Origin: Bradyrhizobium rifense
GTDB taxonomy: Bacteria > Pseudomonadota > Alphaproteobacteria > Rhizobiales > Xanthobacteraceae
DNA: 64,000 bases
Assembly (NCBI RefSeq): GCF_008123425.1
Contig: NZ_VSSS01000089.1
Coordinates: 1 to 64,000 of the forward strand
Direction of reading: 5' to 3'
This document shows positions 1 through 8,363 of the stretch, one piece after another; position 1 is the first letter of the stretch; the number at the start of each line of letters is the position of its first letter. The notes below the pieces were generated by a model. It saw only the letters and a program-made list of their open reading frames with translations, was not told the origin of the DNA and searched no databases. A program made the translations under genes and the position numbers.

Positions 1-207
1 GTATCCGCCTGGCGGGCCCGCATGGCCAGCGAAGCCGGAAAGGCACAGTACCAAGCCCGCACGATCTGCGAATGCATCCATGCCCGATGGCGGAACTGGG
101 ACCTCAGGCAATTGACCGTGCGCGGCATCGAGAAGGTCCGTGCCGTCGTGCTCTGGTACGCCCTCACCAACAACATCCTGCAAGGACACCGTCTCGCAAA
201 AACATAG
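1..207 (+). mobile_element. IS transposase, C-terminal fragment (cut by window edge)
   Basis: An open frame enters from the left edge and ends at TAG 205-207. The visible ~68 residues include MASEAGKAQYQAR, then a basic/aromatic stretch and VRAVVLWYALTNNILQ. This resembles the C-terminal tail of DDE transposases of the IS1182/IS5-like type, where the last conserved block (...ARxxxRxxLRGLxKVRAxxxL...) precedes a short end. No catalytic residues are in view and the terminal inverted repeat could not be identified. The element family is therefore tentative. Confidence 0.6.
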
Positions 208-349
208 GCCGCAGAAATGTACCCGACGGCCTGACGCCGCCGGACGCTTGCCATCAAGGAGTGCCACCGCTCCTTGGCCGAATGCCGAAAACAAACGAAT
301 TGGCTCACAGGCTCTACGGCTGCAGGGCTTGTAGGAACGATCGCAGAGG

Positions 350-1255
350 CTACGGCTCCACGAACTCCTCGCGCCGATATCCCTGCGCATACAGCAGCGC
401 GGTGAGATCGCCGTGGTCGATCCGGGCCGCCGCGGCGGCCGCGACGGCCGGCTTGGCGTGATACGCCACGCCAAGTCCTGCCGCCTGGATCATCGCGAGG
501 TCATTGGCGCCGTCGCCGACGACGACGGAGTCGATGTCGTCGAGATCGAACGACTCCATCAAATCCACCAGCGTCGCGAGCTTCGCGGCGCGGCCCAAAA
601 TCGGCTCCTTCACTTCGCCGGTGAACTTGCCGTCGCGTACGACGAGCTCGTTGGCGCGGTTCTCCTGGAAGCCGATTTTTGCGGCGACCGCGCTGGTGAA
701 CAGGGTGAAGCCGCCGGAGACGAGGCAGGTATAGGCACCGTGAGCGCGCATGGTCGCGACCAGTTCGCGGCCGCCCGCGGTCAGCGTGATGCGCTTGGCC
801 AGCACTTCATCGACGACGCTGGCAGGAAGATCCTTCAGCAGCGCGACGCGCTCGCGCAGTGCCGGCTCGAACTCGATCTCGCCGCGCATCGCGCGTTCGG
901 TGATGGCCGCCACATGCGCCTTCATCCCGACAAGATCGGCGAGCTCGTCGATGCACTCTTGGCCGATCATGGTGGAATCCATGTCGGCGAGAAAAAGCTT
1001 CTTGCGCCGGACGCCGGCAGGCTGCACCACGATGTCGATGGGCAGATCGCCGCGAAGCTCGCGCAACCGCTCTTCGATAGCGTGACGGTCGCCTTCGAGG
1101 TTACTGTCGGCACCGAAGGGAATGTCGACCGCAACCCCGTCGAACAGCCAGTGCGCGGGTGCCGCTTGCGGCAACACGGCGCGGGCGCCGTCGACGATGG
1201 TCGAGTCGAGGGCGGGATTGGCGGGATTGCAGATCAGCGTGGCGACGAGGGACAT
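350..1255 (-). CDS. serB: Phosphoserine phosphatase SerB
   Basis: Cytosolic HAD-superfamily enzyme for the last step of serine synthesis, hydrolysing O-phosphoserine to serine. The 301-aa product has an N-terminal ACT-like segment, then the HAD motifs in order: DMDST (nucleophile aspartates), SGGF (motif II) and GDGAND (Mg-binding motif). The length fits the longer SerB form of Rhizobiales. I chose ATG 1255 (MSLVATLICNP) over an upstream TTG at 1285 because the protein family starts here; the SD is weak either way. It is divergent from miaA with only 11 bp between the start codons, so the promoters must lie inside the neighbouring genes or overlap. Confidence 0.95.
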   Translation of the reverse strand: MSLVATLICNPANPALDSTIVDGARAVLPQAAPAHWLFDGVAVDIPFGADSNLEGDRHAIEERLRELRGDLPIDIVVQPAGVRRKKLFLADMDSTMIGQECIDELADLVGMKAHVAAITERAMRGEIEFEPALRERVALLKDLPASVVDEVLAKRITLTAGGRELVATMRAHGAYTCLVSGGFTLFTSAVAAKIGFQENRANELVVRDGKFTGEVKEPILGRAAKLATLVDLMESFDLDDIDSVVVGDGANDLAMIQAAGLGVAYHAKPAVAAAAAARIDHGDLTALLYAQGYRREEFVEP

Positions 1256-1266
1256 TTGAGGTTTTC

Positions 1267-2208
1267 GTGAGCGAGAGGCATTCAAGCAAGGCCGTGCTTA
1301 TCGCAGGCCCGACCGCCAGCGGCAAGTCGGCGCTGGCGCTCGAGCTTGCGCTGAACGCAGGCGGAATCGTGATCAATGCCGATTCCATGCAGGTCTATCG
1401 CGACCTCCGTGTCATCACCGCGCGTCCCACGCAGGATGAGGAGGCGCGCATTCCGCATCGCCTCTATGGCCATGTCGATGCGGCCGTGAATTTTTCCGCC
1501 GGCGCCTGGGTGGCTGATGCCGCGAAGGCGCTTGAAGAAGCGCGGGTCGAGGGCCGCCTGCCGATCTTCATCGGCGGCACCGGGCTGTATTTCAAGGCGC
1601 TGACGGCGGGTCTCTCGGTGGTGCCGCCGATCCCTGCGGAAATACGTGAGGACGTACGTGCCCGGCTGGAGCGCAACGGCGTCGAGGCCCTGCATGCGGA
1701 ACTCGCGCGCCGCGACCCGCGCGCAGCCGAGCGATTGAATCTCCGCGACCGGACGCGGATCGCGCGTGCGCTCGAAGTGGTCGAGGCGACCGGCCGTTCG
1801 CTGCTCGACTGGCATCATGAGGGCCAGCCGCCGCTGTTGCCGAAGGACAGTTTTCGCGCGGTGTTTCTCGCGCCCGACCGTGACGAACTTTATGCCCGTA
1901 TCGACGCCCGTTTCGAGGCCATGCTGGGTGCCGGTGCCCTGACCGAGGTCGAGCAGCTATCCGCCCGCGGCCTCAATCCGCTGCTGCCGGCCATGAAGGC
2001 CCATAGCGTGCCGGCCCTGATCCGCCATCTGCGCGGTGAGCTCAGCCTGGAGGAGGCCGCCACGATCGGCCGGGCCGACACCCGCCACTACGCCAAGCGG
2101 CAATTCACCTGGTTCCGGCACCAATTGCCGGAGTTCGAATGGGTGAAGCCGGTTGAGGCGAGGGGCTGGCTCGCAGCGGCCGCCGGCGCTGCGCGGGACC
2201 CACACTGA
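1267..2208 (+). CDS. miaA: tRNA dimethylallyltransferase MiaA
   Basis: Transfers a dimethylallyl group to N6 of adenosine 37 in tRNAs reading UNN codons. The 313-aa product carries the P-loop GPTASGKS (residues 14-21), the DSMQVYR motif, and GGTGLY in the substrate channel, all typical of MiaA. The start is GTG 1267, with GAGG six bases upstream. Longer in-frame starts would run through serB on the opposite strand and lack an SD. The C-terminus (YAKRQFTWFR) is the conserved end block of the family. Confidence 0.95.
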   Translation: MSERHSSKAVLIAGPTASGKSALALELALNAGGIVINADSMQVYRDLRVITARPTQDEEARIPHRLYGHVDAAVNFSAGAWVADAAKALEEARVEGRLPIFIGGTGLYFKALTAGLSVVPPIPAEIREDVRARLERNGVEALHAELARRDPRAAERLNLRDRTRIARALEVVEATGRSLLDWHHEGQPPLLPKDSFRAVFLAPDRDELYARIDARFEAMLGAGALTEVEQLSARGLNPLLPAMKAHSVPALIRHLRGELSLEEAATIGRADTRHYAKRQFTWFRHQLPEFEWVKPVEARGWLAAAAGAARDPH

Positions 2209-2302
2209 CGTGCTTTTGTGCTCGCGTTCCCGCATTTACCTCTCGCCGAACCCCGGGAACACCGCTACACTGCTAAAATCGCGCGGGAACGGCTGCTTTG
2301 CC

Positions 2303-2330
2303 TTGACATCGAGGCTTTGGTCGTTATGTT
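2303..2330 (+). promoter_or_regulatory. Sigma70-type promoter of the ilv leader
   Basis: TTGACA at 2303-2308, a 16-bp spacer, and TATGTT at 2325-2330. This would start transcription near 2337, about 26 nt before the leader peptide ATG at 2363. It is the best promoter-like sequence in the 329-bp gap between miaA and ilvB; the rest of that gap (2209-2302) shows nothing recognisable. Confidence 0.65.
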
Positions 2331-2362
2331 TCGCGCAACCTTTGGGAAGCTGAGCGCCTGCC

Positions 2363-2428
2363 ATGCGTAATATTATTACCAAACTCCTTATCGTCGTCGT
2401 AACCAGGCACACCGCCGGGGGTGGCTAG
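2363..2428 (+). CDS. ilvL: Branched-chain amino acid leader peptide (attenuator)
   Basis: A 21-residue ORF beginning MRNIITKLLIVVV and ending TAG 2426-2428. Eight of residues 4-13 are Ile, Leu or Val, including a Val triplet, as expected for a ribosome-stalling leader that senses charged branched-chain tRNAs. It is followed at once by hairpins and a U-rich terminator before ilvB. Leader-peptide attenuation of ilv genes is established in proteobacteria; its operation here is inferred from the layout. Confidence 0.8.
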   Translation: MRNIITKLLIVVVTRHTAGGG

Positions 2429-2480
2429 CTGCCATCCACATGACAGGCGGTGTGCAGGGTCCCTCTTCGGGGCCTTTTTT
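2407..2480 (+). terminator. ilv attenuator: leader hairpins and terminator
   Basis: GCACACCGCC (2407-2416) is perfectly complementary to GGCGGTGTGC (2446-2455). It encloses a 7-bp hairpin (2419-2425 with 2431-2437, one G-U pair). Next comes a terminator: GGTCCC (2458-2463) pairs with GGGGCC (2469-2474) and is followed by six T residues (2475-2480). The 5' arm of the outer stem lies inside the last codons of the leader peptide, so ribosome position should decide whether it forms. I did not resolve a single unambiguous antiterminator by eye. Confidence 0.75.
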
Positions 2481-2537
2481 ATTTCCCGAGCCCGACACGA
2501 ACCAAGCCGCTGACAACAGCGCATCCGGAGCAAGCCA

Positions 2538-4313
2538 ATGAGCGACAAGAGCCACGATCCGAACCAGATGACCGGCGCCGCGATGATCGTCCGCGCGCTC
2601 ATCGATCACGGCGTGACCGACATTTTCGGCTATCCCGGCGGCGCGGTGCTTCCGATCTACGACGAGATCTTCCAGCAGAGCGAAGTCCAGCACATCCTGG
2701 TCCGCCATGAGCAGGGCGCGGGCCACGCTGCCGAGGGCTACGCGCGCTCGACCGGCAAGCCCGGCGTTGCGCTGGTGACCTCCGGTCCCGGCGCCACCAA
2801 CATGGTGACGCCGCTGACCGACGCGCTGATGGATTCGATCCCGCTGGTCTGCATCTCCGGCCAGGTGCCGACGCATCTGATCGGCAACGACGCATTCCAG
2901 GAATGCGACACCGTCGGCATCACGCGCCCCTGCACCAAGCACAATTGGCTGGTGCGCGACGTCAACGATCTCGCAAAAGTCCTGCACGAAGCCTTCTACG
3001 TTGCGACCACGGGCCGTCCGGGCCCGGTGCTCGTTGACGTTCCTAAGGACGTGCAGTTCGCGACCGGCACCTATCATCCGCCGCGCAAATCCGACGTGCA
3101 CCGCTCCTATGCGCCGCGCGTGAAGGGCGATGCGACGCAGATCCGCAAGGCCGTGTCGCTGCTCGCAGGCGCCAAGCGCCCGGTGATCTACAGCGGCGGT
3201 GGCGTCATCAATTCCGGTCCTGAGGCCACCAAGCTGCTGTGCGAGCTGGTCGAGGTTACGGGTTTCCCGATCACGTCCACGCTGATGGGACTAGGTGCAT
3301 ATCCGGCGTCGGGCAAGAACTGGCTCGGCATGCTCGGCATGCACGGCACCTACGAAGCCAACATGACCATGCATGATTGCGACGTCATGCTGTGCGTCGG
3401 CGCGCGCTTCGACGACCGCATCACCGGCCGTGTCGATGCGTTCTCGCCGAACTCGAAGAAGATCCACATCGACATCGATCCGTCCTCGATCAACAAGAAC
3501 ATCCGGGTCGACGTGCCGATCATCGGCGACTGCGGCAACATCCTCGGCGACATCCTGCAGGTGTTCAAGGCTGAGGCGAAGAAGCCCGACATCAAGTCCT
3601 GGTGGCAGCAGATCGCGCAGTGGCGCGCCCGCAACTCGCTCTATTACAAGAAGAGCAACGACGTCATCCTGCCGCAGCATGCGATCCAGAGCCTGTTCGA
3701 GGCGACACGCGGCAAGGATACCTACATCACGACCGAGGTCGGTCAGCACCAGATGTGGGCGGCGCAGTTCTTCGGGTTCGAGGAGCCGCACCGCTGGATG
3801 ACGTCGGGCGGTCTCGGCACGATGGGCTACGGCCTGCCGGCCGCGGTCGGCGTGCAGGTGGCCCATCCGGACAGCCTCGTCATCGACATCGCGGGCGACG
3901 CCTCGGTGCAGATGACGATGCAGGAGATGTCGACGGCGGTTCAGTACGAGCTGCCGATCAAGATCTTCATCCTGAACAACCAGTATATGGGCATGGTGCG
4001 GCAGTGGCAGCAGCTGCTCCACGGCAACCGGCTGTCGCATTCTTATTCGGAAGCGCTGCCGGATTTCGTCAAGCTCGCGGAAGCCTATGGCGGCGTCGGC
4101 ATCCAGGTGCACAAGCCCTCGGATCTCGACGGCGCCATCCAGGAGATGATCTCGGTCAAGCGCCCGGTGCTGTTCGACTGCCGCGTCGCCGCGCTGGAAA
4201 ACTGCTTCCCGATGATCCCCTCCGGCAAGGCGCATAACGAGATGCTGTTGCCGGAGCAGGCCAACGACGAGGCCACCGCCAAGGCGTTCGCCGGCGGCAA
4301 GGCGCTGGTGTGA
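2538..4313 (+). CDS. ilvB: Acetolactate synthase, large (catalytic) subunit
   Basis: TPP-dependent acetohydroxyacid synthase. It joins two pyruvates, or pyruvate and 2-oxobutanoate, in the first common step of valine, leucine and isoleucine synthesis. The 591-aa product has the catalytic-Glu block HEQGAGHAAEGYAR near residues 57-70, and a C-terminal TPP/Mg motif starting GDAS and ending NN about 27 residues later. The SD GGAG sits 9 nt upstream of the ATG. It is the first structural gene after the attenuator and is separated from the regulatory subunit gene by a threonine dehydratase gene, an uncommon insertion. Confidence 0.96.
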   Translation: MSDKSHDPNQMTGAAMIVRALIDHGVTDIFGYPGGAVLPIYDEIFQQSEVQHILVRHEQGAGHAAEGYARSTGKPGVALVTSGPGATNMVTPLTDALMDSIPLVCISGQVPTHLIGNDAFQECDTVGITRPCTKHNWLVRDVNDLAKVLHEAFYVATTGRPGPVLVDVPKDVQFATGTYHPPRKSDVHRSYAPRVKGDATQIRKAVSLLAGAKRPVIYSGGGVINSGPEATKLLCELVEVTGFPITSTLMGLGAYPASGKNWLGMLGMHGTYEANMTMHDCDVMLCVGARFDDRITGRVDAFSPNSKKIHIDIDPSSINKNIRVDVPIIGDCGNILGDILQVFKAEAKKPDIKSWWQQIAQWRARNSLYYKKSNDVILPQHAIQSLFEATRGKDTYITTEVGQHQMWAAQFFGFEEPHRWMTSGGLGTMGYGLPAAVGVQVAHPDSLVIDIAGDASVQMTMQEMSTAVQYELPIKIFILNNQYMGMVRQWQQLLHGNRLSHSYSEALPDFVKLAEAYGGVGIQVHKPSDLDGAIQEMISVKRPVLFDCRVAALENCFPMIPSGKAHNEMLLPEQANDEATAKAFAGGKALV

Positions 4314-4317
4314 CGTC

Positions 4318-5289
4318 ATGTTCGACCTGACGGAGCTCGAGCGCGCACATGCGATCGTGGGGCAGGCGGTGCCGGCAACGCCGGCACGCGGCTGGCCCTT
4401 GCTCGCTGGGCGCCTCGGCACCGAGGTTGTGGTCAAGCACGAGAACCACACGCCGATCGGCGCCTTCAAGGTGCGCGGCGGGCTCGTCTATCTCGACCGT
4501 CTGAAGCGCGAGCGGCCGAACATTCCCGGCATCATCTCCGCGACGCGCGGCAATCATGGCCAGAGCCTGGCCTTCGCCGCGAGCCGTCACGGCGTGCCGG
4601 CGGTGATCTGCGTGCCACGCGGCAACTCGGTCGAGAAGAACCGCGCGATGAAGGCCTTTGGCGCCGAGCTGGTCGAGTACGGCGAGGATTTTCAGGCCGC
4701 CCGCGAGGAGGCCGAGCGCCGTGCGCAGTTCGCCGGGCTCCACATCGTGCCGTCGTTCCACCCGGACCTCGTGCTGGGTGTCGCGACCTACGCACTGGAG
4801 CTGTTTCGGTCTGCGCCCGACCTCGACGTTCTCTACGTGCCGATCGGGCAGGGCTCGGGCATCTGCGGCTGCATCATGGCGCGCGATCTGCTCGGCCTGA
4901 AGACCGAGATCGTCGGCGTGCAGTCGACGGAAGCACCGTCCTACGCGCTGTCGTTCGCAGCGGGCCAGATCGTCGCGACCGAGACTGCCAACACGCTCGC
5001 CGATGGCATGGCGACGCGCATTCCGGACGCAGATGCGTTCGCGCTGATCCGCAAGGGCGCCTCGCGCATCGTCCAGGTCACCGACGATGAGGTCGCCACG
5101 GCGATCCGGGCCTACTGGACCGATACGCACAATCTCGCCGAAGGCGCCGGTGCTGCCGCGCTCGCCGCGGCGCTGCAGGAAAACAGCAAGCTGAAGGGCA
5201 AGCGCGTCGGTCTCGTGCTGTCCGGCGGCAATATCGATTTCGATCTGTTCCGCCGTTGGGTCGGGACGGACGCGCCAGCGATGGCGTGA
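4318..5289 (+). CDS. Threonine/serine dehydratase, short catalytic form
   Basis: PLP-dependent fold-type II enzyme predicted to deaminate threonine to 2-oxobutanoate, the isoleucine precursor. The Schiff-base lysine is K51 in GAFKVRGG, the substrate loop is TRGNHGQS, and the C-terminal phosphate-end motif is SGGN. At 323 aa it lacks the ACT-like regulatory domains of biosynthetic IlvA, so it resembles TdcB or alphaproteobacterial short dehydratases. It starts 4 nt after ilvB stops and lies between the two acetolactate synthase subunits. This supports a role in feeding that enzyme, probably without isoleucine feedback. A serine or hydroxy-amino acid dehydratase role cannot be excluded. Confidence 0.85.
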   Translation: MFDLTELERAHAIVGQAVPATPARGWPLLAGRLGTEVVVKHENHTPIGAFKVRGGLVYLDRLKRERPNIPGIISATRGNHGQSLAFAASRHGVPAVICVPRGNSVEKNRAMKAFGAELVEYGEDFQAAREEAERRAQFAGLHIVPSFHPDLVLGVATYALELFRSAPDLDVLYVPIGQGSGICGCIMARDLLGLKTEIVGVQSTEAPSYALSFAAGQIVATETANTLADGMATRIPDADAFALIRKGASRIVQVTDDEVATAIRAYWTDTHNLAEGAGAAALAAALQENSKLKGKRVGLVLSGGNIDFDLFRRWVGTDAPAMA

Positions 5290-5312
5290 GGCAGAGACAA
5301 GAGGGGACGACA

Positions 5313-5855
5313 ATGAACCAGCCCGCATCCGCCTACTTCATCGAGGAGCGTCACGATCCCAACGAGACGCACACGCTTGCGGTGCTCGTGCAGAACGAGC
5401 CCGGCGTGCTTGCCCGCGTCATAGGCCTGTTCTCGGGTCGCGGTTACAACATCGAGAGCCTCACAGTCTCGGAGACCGAGAGCCAGAAGCATCTCTCCCG
5501 CATCACCATCGTCACCACGGGCACGCCGATGGTGATCGAGCAGATCAAGCACCAGCTCGACCGCATGATTCCGGTCTATCAGGTCGTCGACATGACGCTG
5601 AGCAAGCGCTCGATCGAACGTGAGCTTGCGATGGTCAAGGTGCGCGGGCAGGGCGAGCATCGCGTCGAGGCGCTACGGCTGGCGGATGCGTTCCGCGCCC
5701 GGGTGATCGACGCCACCACCGAGAGCTTCGTGTTCGAGATCACAGGCAATACGGACAAGATCAACCAGTTTATCGACCTGATGCGCCCGCTCGGCCTTGT
5801 CGAGGTGTCGCGCACCGGCGTTGCCGCGATCGGCCGCGGGCCTGAGGGGATGTGA
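5313..5855 (+). CDS. ilvN: Acetolactate synthase, small (regulatory) subunit
   Basis: Regulatory partner of IlvB conferring valine feedback and full activity. The 180-aa product has an N-terminal ACT domain (HTLAVLVQNEPGVLARV, then GRGYNIESL) followed by the C-terminal ALS-small-subunit domain. The start ATG 5313 has the SD GAGGGGA eight bases upstream; an earlier in-frame start at 5256 lies inside the dehydratase gene and is rejected. The length is a little above the ~165 aa usual for IlvH, because of a short N-terminal extension common in Rhizobiales. Confidence 0.95.
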   Translation: MNQPASAYFIEERHDPNETHTLAVLVQNEPGVLARVIGLFSGRGYNIESLTVSETESQKHLSRITIVTTGTPMVIEQIKHQLDRMIPVYQVVDMTLSKRSIERELAMVKVRGQGEHRVEALRLADAFRARVIDATTESFVFEITGNTDKINQFIDLMRPLGLVEVSRTGVAAIGRGPEGM

Positions 5856-5858
5856 ACC

Positions 5859-6554
5859 ATGCTGGCGCGCGACTGGTATTATAACGAGCGGAACCGGATG
5901 GGCATCGGGCCCACGGTGGCGTCGATCTACGACTCTCACGACGATGCCGATCTGCGTGCGCGCGCCGCGCTGAAAATGTTGGGTGTCCAGCGGGGCTGGC
6001 GGATTGCCGACATCGGCTGCGGCAACGGCGTGCTGGCGACCGAAGCGTCGCTGATGGGTGCCGAGGTCGACGCCATCGACATCTCGCCGGCGATGCTGGC
6101 GCTCGCCGAGATCTACGCGCGCGACCGCAAGGCGCCCGTGCGCACGCAATCAGCCGGCCTGCTCTCCTTCGCTTACCGGCCGGAATCCTACGATCTGATC
6201 GTCAGTGAGTTCACGCTGCACCATCTGCCGGACTTCTGGAAGGCTGTGGCGATGTCGCGGATCTATCGCGCGCTGAAGCCGGGCGCGACTTTTTACCTGC
6301 GCGACATCGTCTATGCGTCGATGCCCGATGCCGTCGAACGTGACGTCGAGCAATGGGCCGACTACCACATCAAGAACCACGATTTCTCGCACGAGAGCGT
6401 GGTGACGCATATGCGCGACGAATATTCCACTTTCGGCTGGGTGATGGAGCGGATGCTGACCGATGTCGGCTTCACGCTGGTCTCGGCCGACTACCACGCA
6501 CCGATGCACGGCACCTATCTCCTGCGTAAACCGAAAGCCGGCGAGCAAGGCTAG
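5859..6554 (+). CDS. SAM-dependent methyltransferase, class I
   Basis: A 231-aa Rossmann-fold methyltransferase with motif I IADIGCGNG (about residues 49-57), an acidic motif II in VDAIDIS, and a motif-IV-like FTLHHL. The layout matches the UbiE/Methyltransf_11-type family of small-molecule methylases; the substrate cannot be read from sequence. It begins 3 nt after ilvN and so is probably co-transcribed with the ilv genes. The C-terminal HAPMHGTYLLRKP is unremarkable. No signal peptide or membrane segment is seen. Confidence 0.8.
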   Translation: MLARDWYYNERNRMGIGPTVASIYDSHDDADLRARAALKMLGVQRGWRIADIGCGNGVLATEASLMGAEVDAIDISPAMLALAEIYARDRKAPVRTQSAGLLSFAYRPESYDLIVSEFTLHHLPDFWKAVAMSRIYRALKPGATFYLRDIVYASMPDAVERDVEQWADYHIKNHDFSHESVVTHMRDEYSTFGWVMERMLTDVGFTLVSADYHAPMHGTYLLRKPKAGEQG

Positions 6555-6596
6555 AGCAGCAGTGGCAATGAACTCAACCAGCCAGAGCGAAGCTGC

Positions 6597-6722
6597 GCTC
6601 CCTCCCCCGCTTGCGGGGGAGGGTTGGGGAGAGGGTGTCTCGACAACGAAGACTCCCCCAGAGGAGGGAACCCTCACCCGCGCCTTCGGCGCGACCTCTC
6701 CCGCAAGCGGGAGAGGTTAGGG
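6597..6722 (+). repeat. Palindromic intergenic repeat
   Basis: A GC-rich dispersed-type element. CCTCCCCC/GGGGGAGG arms surround GCTTGC near 6601-6622, a second hairpin CCTCTCCCGC/GCGGGAGAGG lies at 6695-6716, and GCGCC-TTC-GGCGC lies between them. Elements of this form are common between genes in Bradyrhizobium and relatives. It sits between the methyltransferase and the exporter genes and may affect mRNA processing or transcript read-through. Confidence 0.75.
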
Positions 6723-6730
6723 AGTTTGGG

Positions 6731-7621
6731 ATGGAGCCGGCCGACATCCTCATCGCCCTCATGGTGGCGATCATCTGGGGGCTTGCCTTTGTGGCGAGCC
6801 GGATCGCGCTCGACGAGTTTTCGCCGGAGCTGATGACGGCGATGCGCTTTTCCATCGCCGCAGTGCCGTGCCTGTTCATTCCCAAGCCGAAGGTCGCCTG
6901 GTCGCTGCTGATCGCGATCAGTTTTACGCTGTTCCTCGGCCAGTTCCTGAGCCAGGCCTACGGCATCGCCCATGGCGTGCCGGTGGGGCTGACCTCCGTC
7001 GTCGTCCAGAGCCAGGCGCTGTTCACGATCGGCTTCGCGGCGCTCGTCTTCGGCGAGCGCCCGACGCCGGCGCAGACGCTCGGCATCGTCATCGCCGCCA
7101 TCGGGCTGCTGATGATCTGCGGTACCGTCGGTTTTGATTTCAGCGTCGGCGCCTTCGCGGTGCTGATGATTGCCCCGATCTGCTTTGCCGTCGGCAATCT
7201 CCTGCTGCGCGGTGCTCGCGGCGCGCCGATGTTCGATCTGTTCGCCTGGCTCTGCCTCACTGCGGCGGTGCCGCTGTTCGCGCTAGCGCTTGTCGTGAAC
7301 GGGCCGACGCCGACCTTCCAGTCGCTGATCCATATGTCGCTCACCGGCCTGATCTGCCTGCTGGTGATCGGCGCGATCTCGACCAGCATCGCCTATTGGC
7401 TGTGGGGCCGGCTGCTGCGTGATTATCCGGCGGCGCAAGTCGTGCCTTTCGCGCTGCTGGTGCCGTTCGTCGGTTCTGCCGCGTCCAGCATCGTGTTCGG
7501 CGAGCGGTTCGGGCCGCTGCGCCTCGCCGGCATGCTGACCGTGATCGGCGGCATCGCGGTGATGGTGCTGGTCAAGCGGCCCAAGGCGTTACCCAAAGAA
7601 TCGCTTGCGAAGACCGCGTGA
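6731..7621 (+). CDS. EamA/DMT-family exporter
   Basis: A 296-aa inner-membrane protein with about ten hydrophobic helices and two EamA repeats, each ending with the FGERP/FGERF signature (VFGERPTPAQTLG near residues 107-119; VFGERFGPLRLAG near 255-267). The overall sequence resembles the EamA/YdeD branch that exports cysteine pathway metabolites; the real substrate is unknown. ATG 6731 follows GGGAG directly after the palindromic repeat, and longer in-frame starts would run into the repeat. It is followed after 7 nt by a LysE-type exporter, so two amino-acid-type exporters sit inside the ilv locus. Confidence 0.85.
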   Translation: MEPADILIALMVAIIWGLAFVASRIALDEFSPELMTAMRFSIAAVPCLFIPKPKVAWSLLIAISFTLFLGQFLSQAYGIAHGVPVGLTSVVVQSQALFTIGFAALVFGERPTPAQTLGIVIAAIGLLMICGTVGFDFSVGAFAVLMIAPICFAVGNLLLRGARGAPMFDLFAWLCLTAAVPLFALALVVNGPTPTFQSLIHMSLTGLICLLVIGAISTSIAYWLWGRLLRDYPAAQVVPFALLVPFVGSAASSIVFGERFGPLRLAGMLTVIGGIAVMVLVKRPKALPKESLAKTA

Positions 7622-7628
7622 GGTAAAC

Positions 7629-8231
7629 ATGGCCAACTCGCTCTTCTACGCCTTCCTCGCCTTCATGGTGGTGATGTACTTCACCCCCGGGCCGAACAAC
7701 ATCATGCTGCTGGCCTCGGGCCTGACCTACGGCTTCCGGCGCACCATCCCCCACATCGCCGGCATCGTCATCGGTTTTGCTTTCATGGTCGGTGCGGTCG
7801 GCCTTGGGCTCGGCACCGTGTTCCTGGCGTACCCGATCCTCCAGACCATCCTGAAATATGCCGGTGCGGCCTACCTGATCTATCTTGCCGTCGTGATCGC
7901 CATGTCTGGCCCAACCACGCCGGGCAGCGAGGACGGCCGCGGCCCGATGACCTTCTGGGGCGCCGCCATGTTCCAGTGGATCAATGCCAAGGGCTGGGTG
8001 ATCGTGATCGGCACCATCACGGCTTACGCGGCGATTGCCCAGTTCCCGATCAACATCGCCATCCAGACCCTGATCAGCCTTCTGGTCGGCACGGTCTCGA
8101 CCGTGGTCTGGGCCTTCTTCGGCACTGCACTACGACCGGTGCTGACCTCGGAGCGGCTGGTCCGCGCCTTCAATATCCTGATGGCGCTGCTGCTGCTCGC
8201 CTCCCTCTACCCCGTTTTCATGGATGCATGA
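7629..8231 (+). CDS. LysE/RhtB-family amino acid exporter
   Basis: A 200-aa inner-membrane protein with the family's N-terminal signature TPGPNNIML (about residues 20-28), SGLTYGFRRTIPHIAG, and six predicted hydrophobic helices. LysE/RhtB proteins export amino acids such as lysine, threonine or homoserine. Placement between ilvN and ilvC suggests overflow control of branched-chain or related amino acids, which is inference. ATG 7629 is preceded by AGGT at 7621-7624 and lies 7 nt after the EamA-type gene. Confidence 0.88.
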   Translation: MANSLFYAFLAFMVVMYFTPGPNNIMLLASGLTYGFRRTIPHIAGIVIGFAFMVGAVGLGLGTVFLAYPILQTILKYAGAAYLIYLAVVIAMSGPTTPGSEDGRGPMTFWGAAMFQWINAKGWVIVIGTITAYAAIAQFPINIAIQTLISLLVGTVSTVVWAFFGTALRPVLTSERLVRAFNILMALLLLASLYPVFMDA

Positions 8232-8363
8232 TGTCGCGGATTTCCATGCAGAAACGGGTTTCCCTAAGGGCTGAAAATGCTCTAGACAGCCCCCGAAATC
8301 CGCAAATTCCACCCTTCGGACACCGACCTTTGGCCGATTCTGGCCCTCAATGAGGAAACGACT

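Noticed and set aside
8232..8363. Separate riboswitch or attenuator before ilvC
   Set aside because: Only one loose 9-bp inverted repeat with a 50-nt loop, and no leader peptide or terminator was found.
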